From contig NZ_KI911782.1 of the NCBI RefSeq assembly GCF_000515395.1, forward strand, positions 5,238,070 through 5,302,069: 64,000 bases of DNA. The letters run 5' to 3'. A program made the translations under genes and the position numbers. The DNA comes from Jiangella gansuensis DSM 44835 (GTDB taxonomy: Bacteria > Actinomycetota > Actinomycetes > Jiangellales > Jiangellaceae). The notes below the pieces were generated by a model. It saw nothing but the letters and a program-made list of their open reading frames with translations. It was not told the origin of the DNA and ran no database searches. Shown piece by piece: positions 1-10,190 of the stretch; the first letter of the stretch is position 1, and every line of letters begins with the position of its first letter.

Positions 1-1
1 G

Positions 2-2143
2 CTCCGCGGCGTCGTACTCCCGCAGGCCGTGCCGGTCCCACCACCGCCGCAGCGGTCCCGGCGCCCACCAGCACCGAGTGCCCAGTAGGCGCATGGTCGC
101 CGGGACGAGCAGCGCACGGACGATGGTGGCGTCGACGATGATCGCGACCACCAGTCCGACACCCACCATCTTGATGAACGTCACCCCGGAGGTCGCGAAC
201 GCGCCCACCACGATGACCAGCAACAACGCAGCAGCGGTGATGATCTTCGCCGTCTTCTGCACACCGGTGGCGATGGACTCCACGTGGTCGCCGGTGCGGT
301 CCCACTGCTCCCGGATGCGGGAGACCAGGAACACCTCGTAGTCCATGGCGAGGCCGAACGCGATGGCGATCATAAGCACCGGCATGGTGGCGTCGACCAG
401 GCCCGTCGGAGTGAACCCGAGCGGCCCGGAGAGATGCCCGTCCTGGAAGATCAAGACGATCGCGCCGAAGGACGCCGACAGCGACAGCAGGTTCATCGCG
501 ATCGACTTCAACGGCAGCACCAGTGAGCCGAACGCGAGGAACAGCAGCACCACTGAGACCACGCCGACGAACAGGCCCATCCACGGCAGCCGCTCGCTGA
601 CGCTGTCGAGCAGGTCGGCCAGGCCGGCCGGACCACCGGCGAACAACGCTTCGACGCCGTCCGGCGGCTGCACCGAGCGCAGCTCTGCCAGCAGGTCCAG
701 CCCGTCGGCCGACTGCGGCGCGGGCGCGTACTGGATGCTCAGCGCCACGGTCTGGTCGGCGGCGCCGACTGGCGCGATGGTCTCGACGCCGGGCACCGCC
801 GTGAGCGCCGACATGTAGTCGTCGAGGGCCGCACCACCCGCCGCGCTGTCGACGGGGTCGGGCAGGGTCACCGCGGCGGTGATGGCGTCGGCCGGGTTGG
901 CCGGGAAGTCCGCCTCGAGGGCTTCTGCCACCTGGCGGGCTTCGGTGCCCTCCGGCAGCGCCCGGGCATCGGCCATGCCCCAGTCGACCCGCAGGAACGG
1001 CAGGCCGAGGGCGACGAGCACGCCGACGATGCCGATGGTGACGGCCACCGGCCTGCGCATCACCGCGTGGGCGATCCGGTACCAGCCGCGGCCGTCGCCG
1101 GCGCGCAGCCGCCGCGGCAGCGGGACCGGCCAGGCGTCGACCCGGCGGCCGATCAGGGCCAGCAGCGCGGGCAGCACGACGAGTGCTCCGACCAGCGCGA
1201 ACAGCACGGTCGCGACCCCGCCCATTCCCATCGAGCGCAGGAACGTCTGCGGGAAGAAGAGAAGGCTCAGCAGCGAGACCCCGAGGGTCAGCCCGGAGAA
1301 CGCGACGGTGCGGCCGGCGGTGCGCATGGTGCGCATCACGGCTTCGGCCGGCGTGGCGCTGGTGGGCAGTTCCTCACGGAAGCGGCTGACGATGAAGAGC
1401 GCGTAGTCGATGGCGAGACCAAGGCCCAGCATGGTCACCAGGTTGATCGCGAACACCGAGACGTCGGTGCCCATGGTCATCACGCGCAGCACGGCGAACG
1501 AGCCCATGATGCACAGGGCACCCACCGCCAGCGGCAGCAACGCGGCCACCACGCTGCGGAAGACGAGCACCATCAGGACCAGGAGAATCGGCATCGCCAT
1601 CAGCTCGGCGCGGGTGATGTCGCTCTGGATCTGGCCGTTGATCTCCTGGCCCATCGGCACCTGACCGCCCAGTTGCAGGCTCAGTCCCGGAACCTCCAGC
1701 AGCTCGGACACCGCGTCGTACGCGTCGGAACGCGCGCCGACGTCGTCGCCTTCCAGCTGGATCGCCACATAGGTGCCGGCCCGGTCGGCGGAGACGAAGG
1801 CGTCGGCGCCGGTGGAGTAGTACGAGCGAACCGCGACCACCTGGCCGGAGGCGTCGAGATCGTCGGCGACTCCTGTCATGGCCGCCTCGTACTCGGCGTC
1901 GTCCACCGTGAGATCGTCGCTGTGGTACAGCGCCACGACGTCGACGGCGGTGCGGCCGATGGCTTCCTCGACGATGTCCACGGCCCGCACCGATTCGCTG
2001 TCCGGGTCGTCGAAACCGGCCTCCCCGGTCACCGTCCCGAACACACCGGTGCCCCAGACCGCGCCGACCAGCACCAGGACCAGCGCACCGACGAGCACTC
2101 CGCCGCGCCGGCGGGTGGCCATGCGGCCGATGAACGTCAACAT
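2..2143 (-). CDS. MMPL/RND-family membrane transporter (3' end outside window)
   Basis: This encodes a proton-driven RND exporter of the MMPL family, usually moving lipids or hydrophobic compounds across the cytoplasmic membrane. The 714 visible residues hold the family layout: one N-terminal TM helix, an extracytoplasmic domain, a TM bundle containing GLGLAIDYALFIVSRFREE, a second extracytoplasmic domain and a second bundle with AFGLAMDYEVFLVSRIREQ. The paired GLA(I/M)DYxxF motifs are diagnostic. The last visible residues resemble the normal C-terminal region, so little is missing. The ATG at 2143 follows a GGGAGAGG ribosome site. A perfect inverted repeat lies about 50 bp upstream. The substrate cannot be told from sequence. 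Confidence 0.93.
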   Translation of the reverse strand, partial: MLTFIGRMATRRRGGVLVGALVLVLVGAVWGTGVFGTVTGEAGFDDPDSESVRAVDIVEEAIGRTAVDVVALYHSDDLTVDDAEYEAAMTGVADDLDASGQVVAVRSYYSTGADAFVSADRAGTYVAIQLEGDDVGARSDAYDAVSELLEVPGLSLQLGGQVPMGQEINGQIQSDITRAELMAMPILLVLMVLVFRSVVAALLPLAVGALCIMGSFAVLRVMTMGTDVSVFAINLVTMLGLGLAIDYALFIVSRFREELPTSATPAEAVMRTMRTAGRTVAFSGLTLGVSLLSLLFFPQTFLRSMGMGGVATVLFALVGALVVLPALLALIGRRVDAWPVPLPRRLRAGDGRGWYRIAHAVMRRPVAVTIGIVGVLVALGLPFLRVDWGMADARALPEGTEARQVAEALEADFPANPADAITAAVTLPDPVDSAAGGAALDDYMSALTAVPGVETIAPVGAADQTVALSIQYAPAPQSADGLDLLAELRSVQPPDGVEALFAGGPAGLADLLDSVSERLPWMGLFVGVVSVVLLFLAFGSLVLPLKSIAMNLLSLSASFGAIVLIFQDGHLSGPLGFTPTGLVDATMPVLMIAIAFGLAMDYEVFLVSRIREQWDRTGDHVESIATGVQKTAKIITAAALLLVIVVGAFATSGVTFIKMVGVGLVVAIIVDATIVRALLVPATMRLLGTRCWWAPGPLRRWWDRHGLREYDAAE

Positions 2144-2195
2144 GTCCGAGCCTCTCCCGCGCCGCCGCTCATTCGGCGGACGCCGGGCAGCAGCC

Positions 2196-2216
2196 AATGT
2201 AAAGGAGCTTTACATT
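2196..2216. promoter_or_regulatory. Palindromic operator upstream of the MMPL gene
   Basis: AATGTAAAG-GAG-CTTTACATT is a perfect 9-bp inverted repeat with a 3-bp spacer, 53 bp upstream of the MMPL start. Its outer half TACATT (read on the minus strand, 2201-2196) could be the -10 box, so a bound protein would block transcription. The size suits a TetR- or MarR-type dimer. No such regulator gene is adjacent inside the window. Confidence 0.6.
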
Positions 2217-2707
2217 TTCGCGTGCAGATCTCACTACTCAAGACGACTCCGGTTCCACCCTCACCCGGCACGGTCACCGGCCGACCACGCGGCCTGGCGG
2301 TAATCCAACCGTTGACCTGGTCAGACATATCAGCAATTCGCTACAGCAGAGCTGACAAACCACGACAAGCCGGTGCTTTCCGCCTTGAGTAAAACATCGT
2401 CGCAGGCAGCCGGTCAATGATCTTTCAGAGGTGACTTGGGTGACGAAGCCATGAACCGCACGCCAACGCGGAATTCCTTGACGAGGCAGATAAACCCTAG
2501 GTTAAATCACCGCTCGCGGCTTTACTGGCTCGCGGCAAGCTGGTACCTGCGAGTACTGCATCCTGTCGACACGGGCCGCGCCGCCGGGGCGCGGGCCGGC
2601 CTCGCACGCGATCCCGGTCATGACCGGTTTGGCCGTGTCACTGGAACCGTTCCCTGTCCACCACGGATCTGGCCGTCCGGGCTACCCGACGTCGTCCGCG
2701 ACGGAAC
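2217..2707. other. Intergenic stretch without a recognisable gene
   Basis: This is the left part of the gap between the MMPL start and the end of hspR. Short open frames exist on both strands, but their translations have no domain, coherent hydrophobic pattern or good ribosome site. I see nothing functional here beyond probable promoter sequence next to the operator. Confidence 0.5.
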
Positions 2708-2872
2708 GATCAGGTGACCGATCACGCCGGATGCGCGTGCCGAGGTCACCTGATCGCGGCCGGTCCACATGCTGGAGAGGATCAGGCGACCGATCCACGC
2801 CGATCCCGGGTGCGGACGACACCTGATCGTTGCAATCGACCCGATCAGGTGACACATCGAAGATCAGGTGAC
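2708..2872. repeat. Six copies of a GATCAGGTGAC motif, likely terminator region of the dnaK operon
   Basis: The 11-mer GATCAGGTGAC or its reverse complement occurs at 2708-2718, 2745-2755 (inverted), 2780-2790 (one change), 2819-2827 (inverted, partial), 2843-2853 and 2862-2872. The first two form an 11-bp perfect stem with a 26-nt loop; the copies at 2819 and 2843 form a second stem. The cluster lies 33-197 bp downstream of the hspR stop, so termination of the heat-shock operon is the simplest reading. Binding of a protein to repeated half-sites is the alternative. Confidence 0.55.
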
Positions 2873-2904
2873 ATCCCCCGGGGCACGTCACCGCCGAGGA
2901 GGGG

Positions 2905-3321
2905 TCAGCGAATGGGCTCGGGGCGATAGACGGCCAGAGCCGACTGGAACGCCGGCACCGGCAGGTAGTCAGAAGCCTCCGGGACGGCGCCGGTCAGCAT
3001 CGCCAGCTGGGCGCGCAGCTCGTGGACCTCGGCCTCGAGCTCCATGATCCGCTTGATGCCCACGAGGTTGACACCGTCCTCCTGGGACAGGCGCTGGACC
3101 TCGCGGAGCATCTCGACCTCGCGCAGCGAGTACCGGCGGCCGCCGCCCCCGGTGCGCCGCGGCGACACCAGGCCGAGCCGGTCGTACTGCCGCAGCGTCT
3201 GCGGGTGCATGCCGGCCATCTCGGCCGCGACGGAGATGACGTATATCGGCTCGTCGTCGCTGACCCGCCGCGCCGCGCCCGACATCGCCACGATGAACCG
3301 TGCCCCGGCCTCCATGGTCAT
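2905..3321 (-). CDS. hspR: HspR, MerR-family heat-shock repressor
   Basis: HspR represses the dnaK operon by binding HAIR inverted repeats, normally with DnaK as co-repressor. The 138-residue protein has a MerR-type winged helix at about residues 25-75, with the recognition region MHPQTLRQYDRLGL, and then a coiled-coil segment (about 85-115). The ATG overlaps the dnaJ stop codon as ATGA and follows GAAGGAGG, so it is translationally coupled as the last gene of dnaK-grpE-dnaJ-hspR. Two HAIR sites lie in front of dnaK at 7138-7158 and 7192-7212, which fits autoregulation. Confidence 0.96.
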   Translation of the reverse strand: MTMEAGARFIVAMSGAARRVSDDEPIYVISVAAEMAGMHPQTLRQYDRLGLVSPRRTGGGGRRYSLREVEMLREVQRLSQEDGVNLVGIKRIMELEAEVHELRAQLAMLTGAVPEASDYLPVPAFQSALAVYRPEPIR

Positions 3322-4472
3322 GCCTCCTTCGCCGCCAGGTTCATGAGCTCGGCCCGGACGTCGTCGCCGGACGTCGCCGTCTGGAATTCCTCGAGAGCTT
3401 CCTTAGCCGTCCCCTTGAGGCTCTGCGGCACCGCGACCTCGACCGTCACCAGGAGGTCGCCGCGGGTGCCGTCCTTGCGCGGCGCACCGCGGCCGCGGAC
3501 GCGGAAGGTGCGCCCGTTGGGCGTGCCGGGAGGTAGCCGCAGGGTCACCGCGCTGCCGCCGAGCGTGGGCACTTTGATCTCCGAACCCAGCGCGGCCTCC
3601 GGGAACGTGACCGGCACGGTGACCGTGAGGTTCTCGCCGCGGCGACCGAACACCGGGTGCCCGCCGACGTGGATGACGACATACAGGTCACCCGCCGGAC
3701 CGCCACGCTCGCCCGGCACGCCCTTGCCGCGCAGCCGGATGCGCTGCCCGTCGACCACGCCGGCCGGGATGCGCACGTGCATGACCTTGCTGGTGGTGCC
3801 GCGACCGGAGCCGCTGCACACCGGGCAGGGGTCGTCGACGACCAGCCCGCGGCCCTTGCAGTCCTTGCACGGTTCGGCCATGCCGAAACCACCGGAGTCG
3901 GTGCTGGTGAAGCCGGTGCCGGTGCAGGTGGGGCACACCCGGGGCACCGTGCCGGCCCGGGCACCGGTGCCGGCGCACGACGGACAGGCCGACGAGCTGG
4001 TCAGTTTCAGCGGGATGGTCTTGCCCTCGACCGCCTCGGTGAACGTGACCGTGACCTCGCGCTCGACGTCGGCACCGCGCCGGGTACCGGTGCCACGCGG
4101 GCGGGTGCGCTGGCCGAAGATGCCGCCGAACACGTCGCCCAGGCCGCCGCCGGCGCCGGACCCTGAGAAGATGTCGCCGAGGTCGAAGTTGAACGACCCG
4201 CCGCCCGCGCCGCCGCCCGGCGTGCGGATACCACCGCCGAACAGCGTGCGGGCCTCGTCGTACTGCTTGCGCTTCTGCGGGTCCGACAACACCGAGTAGG
4301 CCTCGGAGACGTCCTTGAACCTCTCCTCAGCGACCTTGTCGTTGGTGTTGCGGTCGGGGTGGAGCTCGCGAGCCAGGGTGCGGTACGCCTTCTTGACCGT
4401 CGCCGCGTCGGCATCCTTCGAGACGCCGAGGATCTTGTAATAGTCCTTCTCGATCCAGTCCTTCGTGCTCAC
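3318..4472 (-). CDS. dnaJ: Chaperone DnaJ (Hsp40)
   Basis: This co-chaperone stimulates DnaK ATPase activity and delivers unfolded clients. The 384 residues contain an N-terminal J domain with the HPD tripeptide at 38-40, a Gly-rich linker (about 82-115), and a zinc-finger region with four CxxCxGxG-type repeats (CPSCAGTG, CPTCTGTG, CKDCKGRG, CPVCSGSG). A two-lobed substrate-binding C-terminal domain follows. The GTG start at 4472 sits behind a strong AGGAGGGGGGAGC ribosome site, 50 bp after grpE. This is the dnaJ1-type copy that is linked to dnaK and hspR in actinobacteria. Confidence 0.98.
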   Translation of the reverse strand: MSTKDWIEKDYYKILGVSKDADAATVKKAYRTLARELHPDRNTNDKVAEERFKDVSEAYSVLSDPQKRKQYDEARTLFGGGIRTPGGGAGGGSFNFDLGDIFSGSGAGGGLGDVFGGIFGQRTRPRGTGTRRGADVEREVTVTFTEAVEGKTIPLKLTSSSACPSCAGTGARAGTVPRVCPTCTGTGFTSTDSGGFGMAEPCKDCKGRGLVVDDPCPVCSGSGRGTTSKVMHVRIPAGVVDGQRIRLRGKGVPGERGGPAGDLYVVIHVGGHPVFGRRGENLTVTVPVTFPEAALGSEIKVPTLGGSAVTLRLPPGTPNGRTFRVRGRGAPRKDGTRGDLLVTVEVAVPQSLKGTAKEALEEFQTATSGDDVRAELMNLAAKEA

Positions 4473-4522
4473 TCGCTCCCCCCTCCTCTCAGGTTCTGGC
4501 GGCGGGTTTCAGCCCTCCGCAC

Positions 4523-5217
4523 TCAGCTGTCCTCATTGTCCGCCGCGGCGCGCTCGGTTGTCTCGGCGCCGTCCGCACCGGCGTCCGCGCCCGGTGAGCT
4601 CGGCAGCGCCTCGGTGGGTTCGGCGACCGCCACCCGGGCCGGTCGGATCACCCGCTCACCGACGCGGTAGCCCGGCTGCAGGATCTGCGTGCAGGTGGGC
4701 ACCGCGACGTCGTCGGCGTAACCGTGCATCAGCGCCTCGTGGATGGTCGGGTCGAACTCGTCGCCCGGCTCACCGAAGCGCACCAGGCCCACCTTCGACG
4801 TCACCGCCTCCAGCGCCTCGCCGACGGACCGGAACGCGCCGGTGAGGTCACCGTGCTCGCGCGCCCGCCCGATGTCGTCGAGGACGGACAGCAGCTCGGT
4901 CAGCACCTCGGCCTTGGCGTTCTCGCGGACCAGCTCGCGATCGCGCTCGACTCGCTTGCGGTAGTTGACGTACTCCGCCTGCAGCCGGCGCAGATCCTCC
5001 AGCCGCTCGGCCGCCTCGGCGCGGGCGCCGGCGAGTTCGTCGGCCAGTGCGCCGTCGGCGACGGCCGCGCCCGCAGCCGGCGTCGCCTGCCCGGCCCCGG
5101 GATCGGTGTCGCCGGCCCGGCGCTCGCCGGTCTCGGGGTCGATGCGCCGACGATCCCGGATGACCGGCTTCAGCTCCTCCGCACCCTCCTCGGGCGTGTC
5201 AGGTCGCTCCGCGTCGG

Positions 5218-5221
<4 letters not shown>
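4523..5221 (-). CDS. grpE: Nucleotide exchange factor GrpE
   Basis: GrpE releases ADP from DnaK and resets the chaperone cycle. The protein has 232 residues. An acidic, probably disordered N-terminal arm (about 1-70) precedes the long dimerisation helix ([20 protein letters not shown] onward) and the C-terminal beta domain, which includes the family-typical segment [21 protein letters not shown] further disordered acidic tail follows. The GTG start overlaps the dnaK stop as GTGA, which indicates translational coupling. Confidence 0.98.
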
Positions 5222-7107
<1,886 letters not shown>

Positions 7108-7137
7108 GGCGGATACCTCCAGTGCTCGCCTTGCGTT

Positions 7138-7158
7138 GTTGAGTCAGTATGGCTCAAG
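7138..7158. promoter_or_regulatory. HAIR operator 1 (proximal), HspR binding site
   Basis: GTTGAGT-N7-GCTCAAG is an inverted repeat with the 7-7-7 geometry of the HAIR consensus CTTGAGT-N7-ACTCAAG. It differs from the consensus at one base in each arm and lies 31 bp upstream of the dnaK ATG. Confidence 0.85.
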
Positions 7159-7191
7159 TATCGCCGCGAGGTGGCCGGACCACAAATCCAC

Positions 7192-7212
7192 CTTGAGTCC
7201 CCGCGACTCAAC
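7192..7212. promoter_or_regulatory. HAIR operator 2 (distal), HspR binding site
   Basis: CTTGAGT-N7-ACTCAAC matches the HAIR consensus at 13 of 14 arm positions. It is centred 54 bp from the first site, about five helical turns. The pair points to cooperative HspR repression of the dnaK promoter. The plus-strand gene starting at 7307 is nearby and could also be affected. Confidence 0.9.
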
Positions 7213-7293
7213 TTCTGTCAGGATCAACGAGCAACCCCGCCGGAGGATTCCCGGCACCGGCCTGCGTCTGAGGATTCCCCCAGAAACACGACG

Positions 7294-7299
7294 TACCCT
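7294..7299 (+). promoter_or_regulatory. Candidate -10 box of a leaderless transcript
   Basis: TACCCT matches the TANNNT -10 pattern and ends 7 nt before the ATG at 7307. Transcription would then start at or next to the start codon. No Shine-Dalgarno sequence precedes this ATG, which fits leaderless translation. No clear -35 element is visible. Confidence 0.4.
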
Positions 7300-7306
7300 G
7301 ACCCCC

Positions 7307-7435
7307 ATGTACCCGGACTTCGAGGACGACGACGCGCCCCGGCGGACCGATCTGCGCACCAGGCTGGTGGCCATCGTGCTCATCCTGTGCCTGGTCGCCG
7401 GCGTGGCGCCGTTCCTCATGAACCTGGTGTTCTAG
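7307..7435 (+). CDS. Small single-pass membrane protein (42 aa)
   Basis: An acidic N-terminus (MYPDFEDDDAPRRTDLRTR) is followed by one hydrophobic helix (about residues 20-41) that runs to the C-terminus. The charge pattern suggests a cytoplasmic N-terminus and a membrane anchor. Codon use is typical of the genome. The stop lies 4 bp before the next gene, so the two are probably co-transcribed. The function is unknown; accessory subunit of the downstream acyltransferase-like protein is possible but unproven. Confidence 0.65.
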   Translation: MYPDFEDDDAPRRTDLRTRLVAIVLILCLVAGVAPFLMNLVF

Positions 7436-7439
7436 CGCG

Positions 7440-8633
7440 ATGACCGTGGAGCAGGGCACCCGCCCGCCAGCGGTACGCAGCCGCTTGCTCGGCGTGGACG
7501 CCGCACGCGGGCTGGCCCTGCTCGGCATGATGTCGGTGCACATCATCCCGGCCATCACCGACACCGGCGAACTCTCCGCGGCCCGGCTCATCGCCAGCGG
7601 CCGGTCGGCGGCCCTGTTCGCGCTGCTGGCCGGCGTCGGCCTGGCACTGGCCACCGGCGGGCGAACCCCGCTTCGCGGCCGGCCGCTGCTCGGCGCGAGC
7701 GTCGGCGTGGTCCTGCGCGCGCTCCTGATCTTCCTCGTCGGCCTGTGCCTCGGCGCCTTGGACTCCGGTGTCGCGGTCATCCTCGCCTACTACGGCCTGC
7801 TGTTCCTGGTGGCCATCCCATTTCTCGGCCTCGGGGCCCGGGTGCTGCTGCCGTTGGCTGCGACCTGGTCAGCGGTGGCACCCCTGCTCAGCCACGCCTA
7901 CCGCGAGGGCGCGCCGCCGGCGTCGTACGACGTCCCCTCCCTGGACTCGCTGAGCCAGCCCGGCGACCTGCTGCGCGAGCTGCTGGTGACCGGCTACTAC
8001 CCGGTGTTCCCATGGATGGCGTACCTGCTGGCGGGCCTCGGCATCGGCCGGCTGGCGCTGTCGTCGACCCGCGTGGCCGCGACGCTGTTGGCCGGCGGGG
8101 CCGCGCTGGCCGTGGCGGCCTGGGTCGCGTCCATGATCCTGCTCGAGCGCGGCCTCGAACACCTCGAGTCGGCCGGGCTCGGCGGCCACCCCGCCAGTCC
8201 GGTGAACTTCGGTGAGCACGTGCTCAACACGTCGTTCTACGGCACCGAGCCGGTCACCAGCTGGTGGTGGCTCGTCGTCGCTTCGCCGCACACGGCCACC
8301 CCGTTCGACCTGTTCCACACCATCGGCACCAGCGCCGCGGTACTCGGCCTGATGCTGCTGATCGCCGCCCGGGCCAGAGGGGTCATCTGGCCACTGGCGG
8401 CGATCGGCGGCATGACGTTCACGCTGTACAGCCTGCATGTCGTGCTGCTGTCCGGGCCCATACCGGGCGGCGAGCCGAACGCCTACCTGATCCACGTCGC
8501 CATCGTGTTCGCCGTCGCGATGCCGTGGCGGGCGTTCATCGGCCGCGGCCCGCTGGAGGCGCTGTCGGCGGCACTGGCCAGGCAGGCGCGCGAGCTCGTG
8601 GCACCCGGCCGGTCAGCGGCCCCGGGGCCATAG
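7440..8633 (+). CDS. Membrane protein with HGSNAT-like (DUF1624) and DUF418-like regions
   Basis: The N-terminus has the heparan-alpha-glucosaminide N-acetyltransferase family signature LGVDAARGLALLGMMSVH, the conserved entry into the first TM helix of this acyltransferase-like fold. About ten hydrophobic segments follow over 397 residues. The C-terminal third, with SLHV near residue 330, resembles DUF418. Bacterial members are thought to move acyl groups across the membrane onto envelope or glycan acceptors, but the substrate is unknown. The ATG lies 4 bp after the small membrane protein. The 3' end overlaps the convergent SGNH hydrolase gene by 21 bp. Confidence 0.85.
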   Translation: MTVEQGTRPPAVRSRLLGVDAARGLALLGMMSVHIIPAITDTGELSAARLIASGRSAALFALLAGVGLALATGGRTPLRGRPLLGASVGVVLRALLIFLVGLCLGALDSGVAVILAYYGLLFLVAIPFLGLGARVLLPLAATWSAVAPLLSHAYREGAPPASYDVPSLDSLSQPGDLLRELLVTGYYPVFPWMAYLLAGLGIGRLALSSTRVAATLLAGGAALAVAAWVASMILLERGLEHLESAGLGGHPASPVNFGEHVLNTSFYGTEPVTSWWWLVVASPHTATPFDLFHTIGTSAAVLGLMLLIAARARGVIWPLAAIGGMTFTLYSLHVVLLSGPIPGGEPNAYLIHVAIVFAVAMPWRAFIGRGPLEALSAALARQARELVAPGRSAAPGP

Positions 8634-9935
8634 GACTCGCAGGTCCACGGCCTCGGCCATCGCCTGGTACCCGGCGTCGCCGGGGTGCAGGTTGTCGCCG
8701 GAGTCGTACGCGGGCAGCATCCGCAACGGGTTCGCCGGGTCGCGCAGCACCTCGTCGAAGTCGACCACGGCGTCGAACGCGCCCGATGTCCGAATCCAGG
8801 TGTTCACTGCGGACCGCACGGCCTCGCGCTCGGGTGTCCACGAGTGGTAACCCTGGAACGGCGCGAGCGTGGCGCCGACCACGCGCAGGCCGCGATCGCG
8901 GGAACGCTGGATGATCTGCTCGTACGCCGCGATCAACTTCTCCGGGTCGTACTGCGAGTTCGGCTGCTGGATGTCGTTGATTCCTTCGAACACGAACACC
9001 GTGCCCACCCCGGTCTGGGCGAGCACGTCGCGATCGAGCCGGGCGAGCGCGTTGTCGCCCTGGCCCGGGCTGTTCGCATCGAGCAGCAGCCGGTTACCGC
9101 TGATACCGGCATTGAGGATCCCGAAGCGGTGCGGGCGCGGCGCCTCGAGCATGCGGTCGGCCAGGTAGTCCGGCCAGCGCCGGTCAGCGTCGCGGGTGGA
9201 GCCGTTGCCGTCGGTGATGGAGTCGCCGAAGAACACCGCCGAGCCGGACACTGCGCCGCGCACGTCGAGCCCGTCGAGGAACCAGAACGAGGTCGTCGTG
9301 CCCGAATAGGCGCCGGCGCTCAGCGCTGTCGTCTGATCACCGGTCGCGGTCCAGCCGGTCGCATGCGCCAGCGCGTGGTAGGTCGCGGGACCCGTCGGAC
9401 CAGGGACGTAGAGGCTCACGATGACGTCGCTGTCATCGGCGACACGCAGGTCGACAGGGTCGGACACCAGCTCGGCGCCGGCCGGGACGGTGACGCTCGA
9501 CCGGCCCGAGAACGTCACCGTGCGCAGCGTGTCCGGATCGATGTCGCCGGCGGCCGCCCCCGGGAGCGCCAGCGTCGTCGACTCCACCACCAGGGGCGTC
9601 TCGCCGTGCACGTTGGTCAGCCGCAGCCGCACCTGCGATCCGCCGACGGAGACGTGCATCCGCTGCCGGACGGTGGTGTCGGTGAATCCGGCCAGCGCCT
9701 GACCCGACTCGGCCTCCGCGACGCCGGTGGCCCAGGTGCCTACCCATCCAGTGGTAGAGGACGATGCAGCCGTCGTGTCGGTGACATCGCTCGCCGGCTC
9801 TGCCGCCGCCGGCGGTGGTAAGGCTTCGGGTTCGACTCCGGCCGCGCCGGCCACGAGCGCCACGGTGGCCAGCACGGCGGTCGCGGGGGCGATCCAGGGG
9901 CGAAGGGTCCTCGGCAACCATCGGGTCAGGGGCAT
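8613..9935 (-). CDS. Secreted SGNH/GDSL-family hydrolase
   Basis: This is a predicted extracellular esterase or lipase. Starting at the ATG at 9935 (behind GAGGAGC), the 440-residue protein has an Arg-containing N-terminus, a hydrophobic signal helix and an Ala-rich cleavage region. A beta-rich N-terminal domain (WVGTWATGV...) is followed by the SGNH catalytic domain: block I FFGDSITDG with the nucleophile Ser, block II with Gly in NAGISGNRLL, block III with Asn in EGINDI, and block V with the Asp/His pair in DNLHPGDAGY. The layout resembles actinobacterial secreted GDSL esterases. A longer upstream start is open but has no coding character. Confidence 0.9.
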   Translation of the reverse strand: MPLTRWLPRTLRPWIAPATAVLATVALVAGAAGVEPEALPPPAAAEPASDVTDTTAASSSTTGWVGTWATGVAEAESGQALAGFTDTTVRQRMHVSVGGSQVRLRLTNVHGETPLVVESTTLALPGAAAGDIDPDTLRTVTFSGRSSVTVPAGAELVSDPVDLRVADDSDVIVSLYVPGPTGPATYHALAHATGWTATGDQTTALSAGAYSGTTTSFWFLDGLDVRGAVSGSAVFFGDSITDGNGSTRDADRRWPDYLADRMLEAPRPHRFGILNAGISGNRLLLDANSPGQGDNALARLDRDVLAQTGVGTVFVFEGINDIQQPNSQYDPEKLIAAYEQIIQRSRDRGLRVVGATLAPFQGYHSWTPEREAVRSAVNTWIRTSGAFDAVVDFDEVLRDPANPLRMLPAYDSGDNLHPGDAGYQAMAEAVDLRVLWPRGR

Positions 9936-10089
9936 GGCGGCTCCTCGTCGAGTCCCGCGGCACCCGGCGGGGCACCGGGCGCTCGGCAGTCGTGACGCTA
10001 GGGCGCTCATTGCCCGACCCGCCAGGCATGGTGCGTTGAACGGACGTCGTTGTGCGGTAAGCGGTTTCCGGGCACCGTCGCCTTGATCC

Positions 10090-10127
10090 TCAAGAGTTGG
10101 CCCGGTCAGGGCCGGGTCAACTCTTGA
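10090..10127. repeat. 16-bp inverted repeat in a divergent intergenic region
   Basis: TCAAGAGTTGGCCCGG and CCGGGTCAACTCTTGA form a 16-bp stem with one G-T pair and a 6-nt loop. The element sits between two divergent genes, where neither upstream gene needs a terminator. It may be a regulatory palindrome or a dispersed repeat. Confidence 0.55.
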
Positions 10128-10153
10128 TGATCACACGCGAAGAGGGTCCTTGG

Positions 10154-10183
10154 TTGCTCACAAACTAGTTTGCGCTTTAAAGT
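10154..10183 (+). promoter_or_regulatory. Promoter with internal palindromic operator
   Basis: TTGCTC (10154-10159) and TAAAGT (10178-10183) are separated by 18 bp and end 7 nt before a GTG start at 10191, so the mRNA is probably leaderless. The spacer and the start of the -10 contain CAAACTAGTTTG (10161-10172), a perfect 12-bp palindrome. The winged-helix regulator two genes on is the obvious candidate to bind it. Confidence 0.55.
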
Positions 10184-10190
10184 GGTTGGC

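Noticed and set aside
1067-2392. 441-residue plus-strand frame across the MMPL gene
   Set aside because: The minus strand encodes a full MMPL transporter with both GLA(I/M)DY motifs; the plus-strand product is His/Arg/Gln-rich noise.
2436-2717. 93-residue plus-strand ORF in the MMPL-hspR gap
   Set aside because: It has weak codon bias, overlaps the GATCAGGTGAC repeats and has no recognisable fold.
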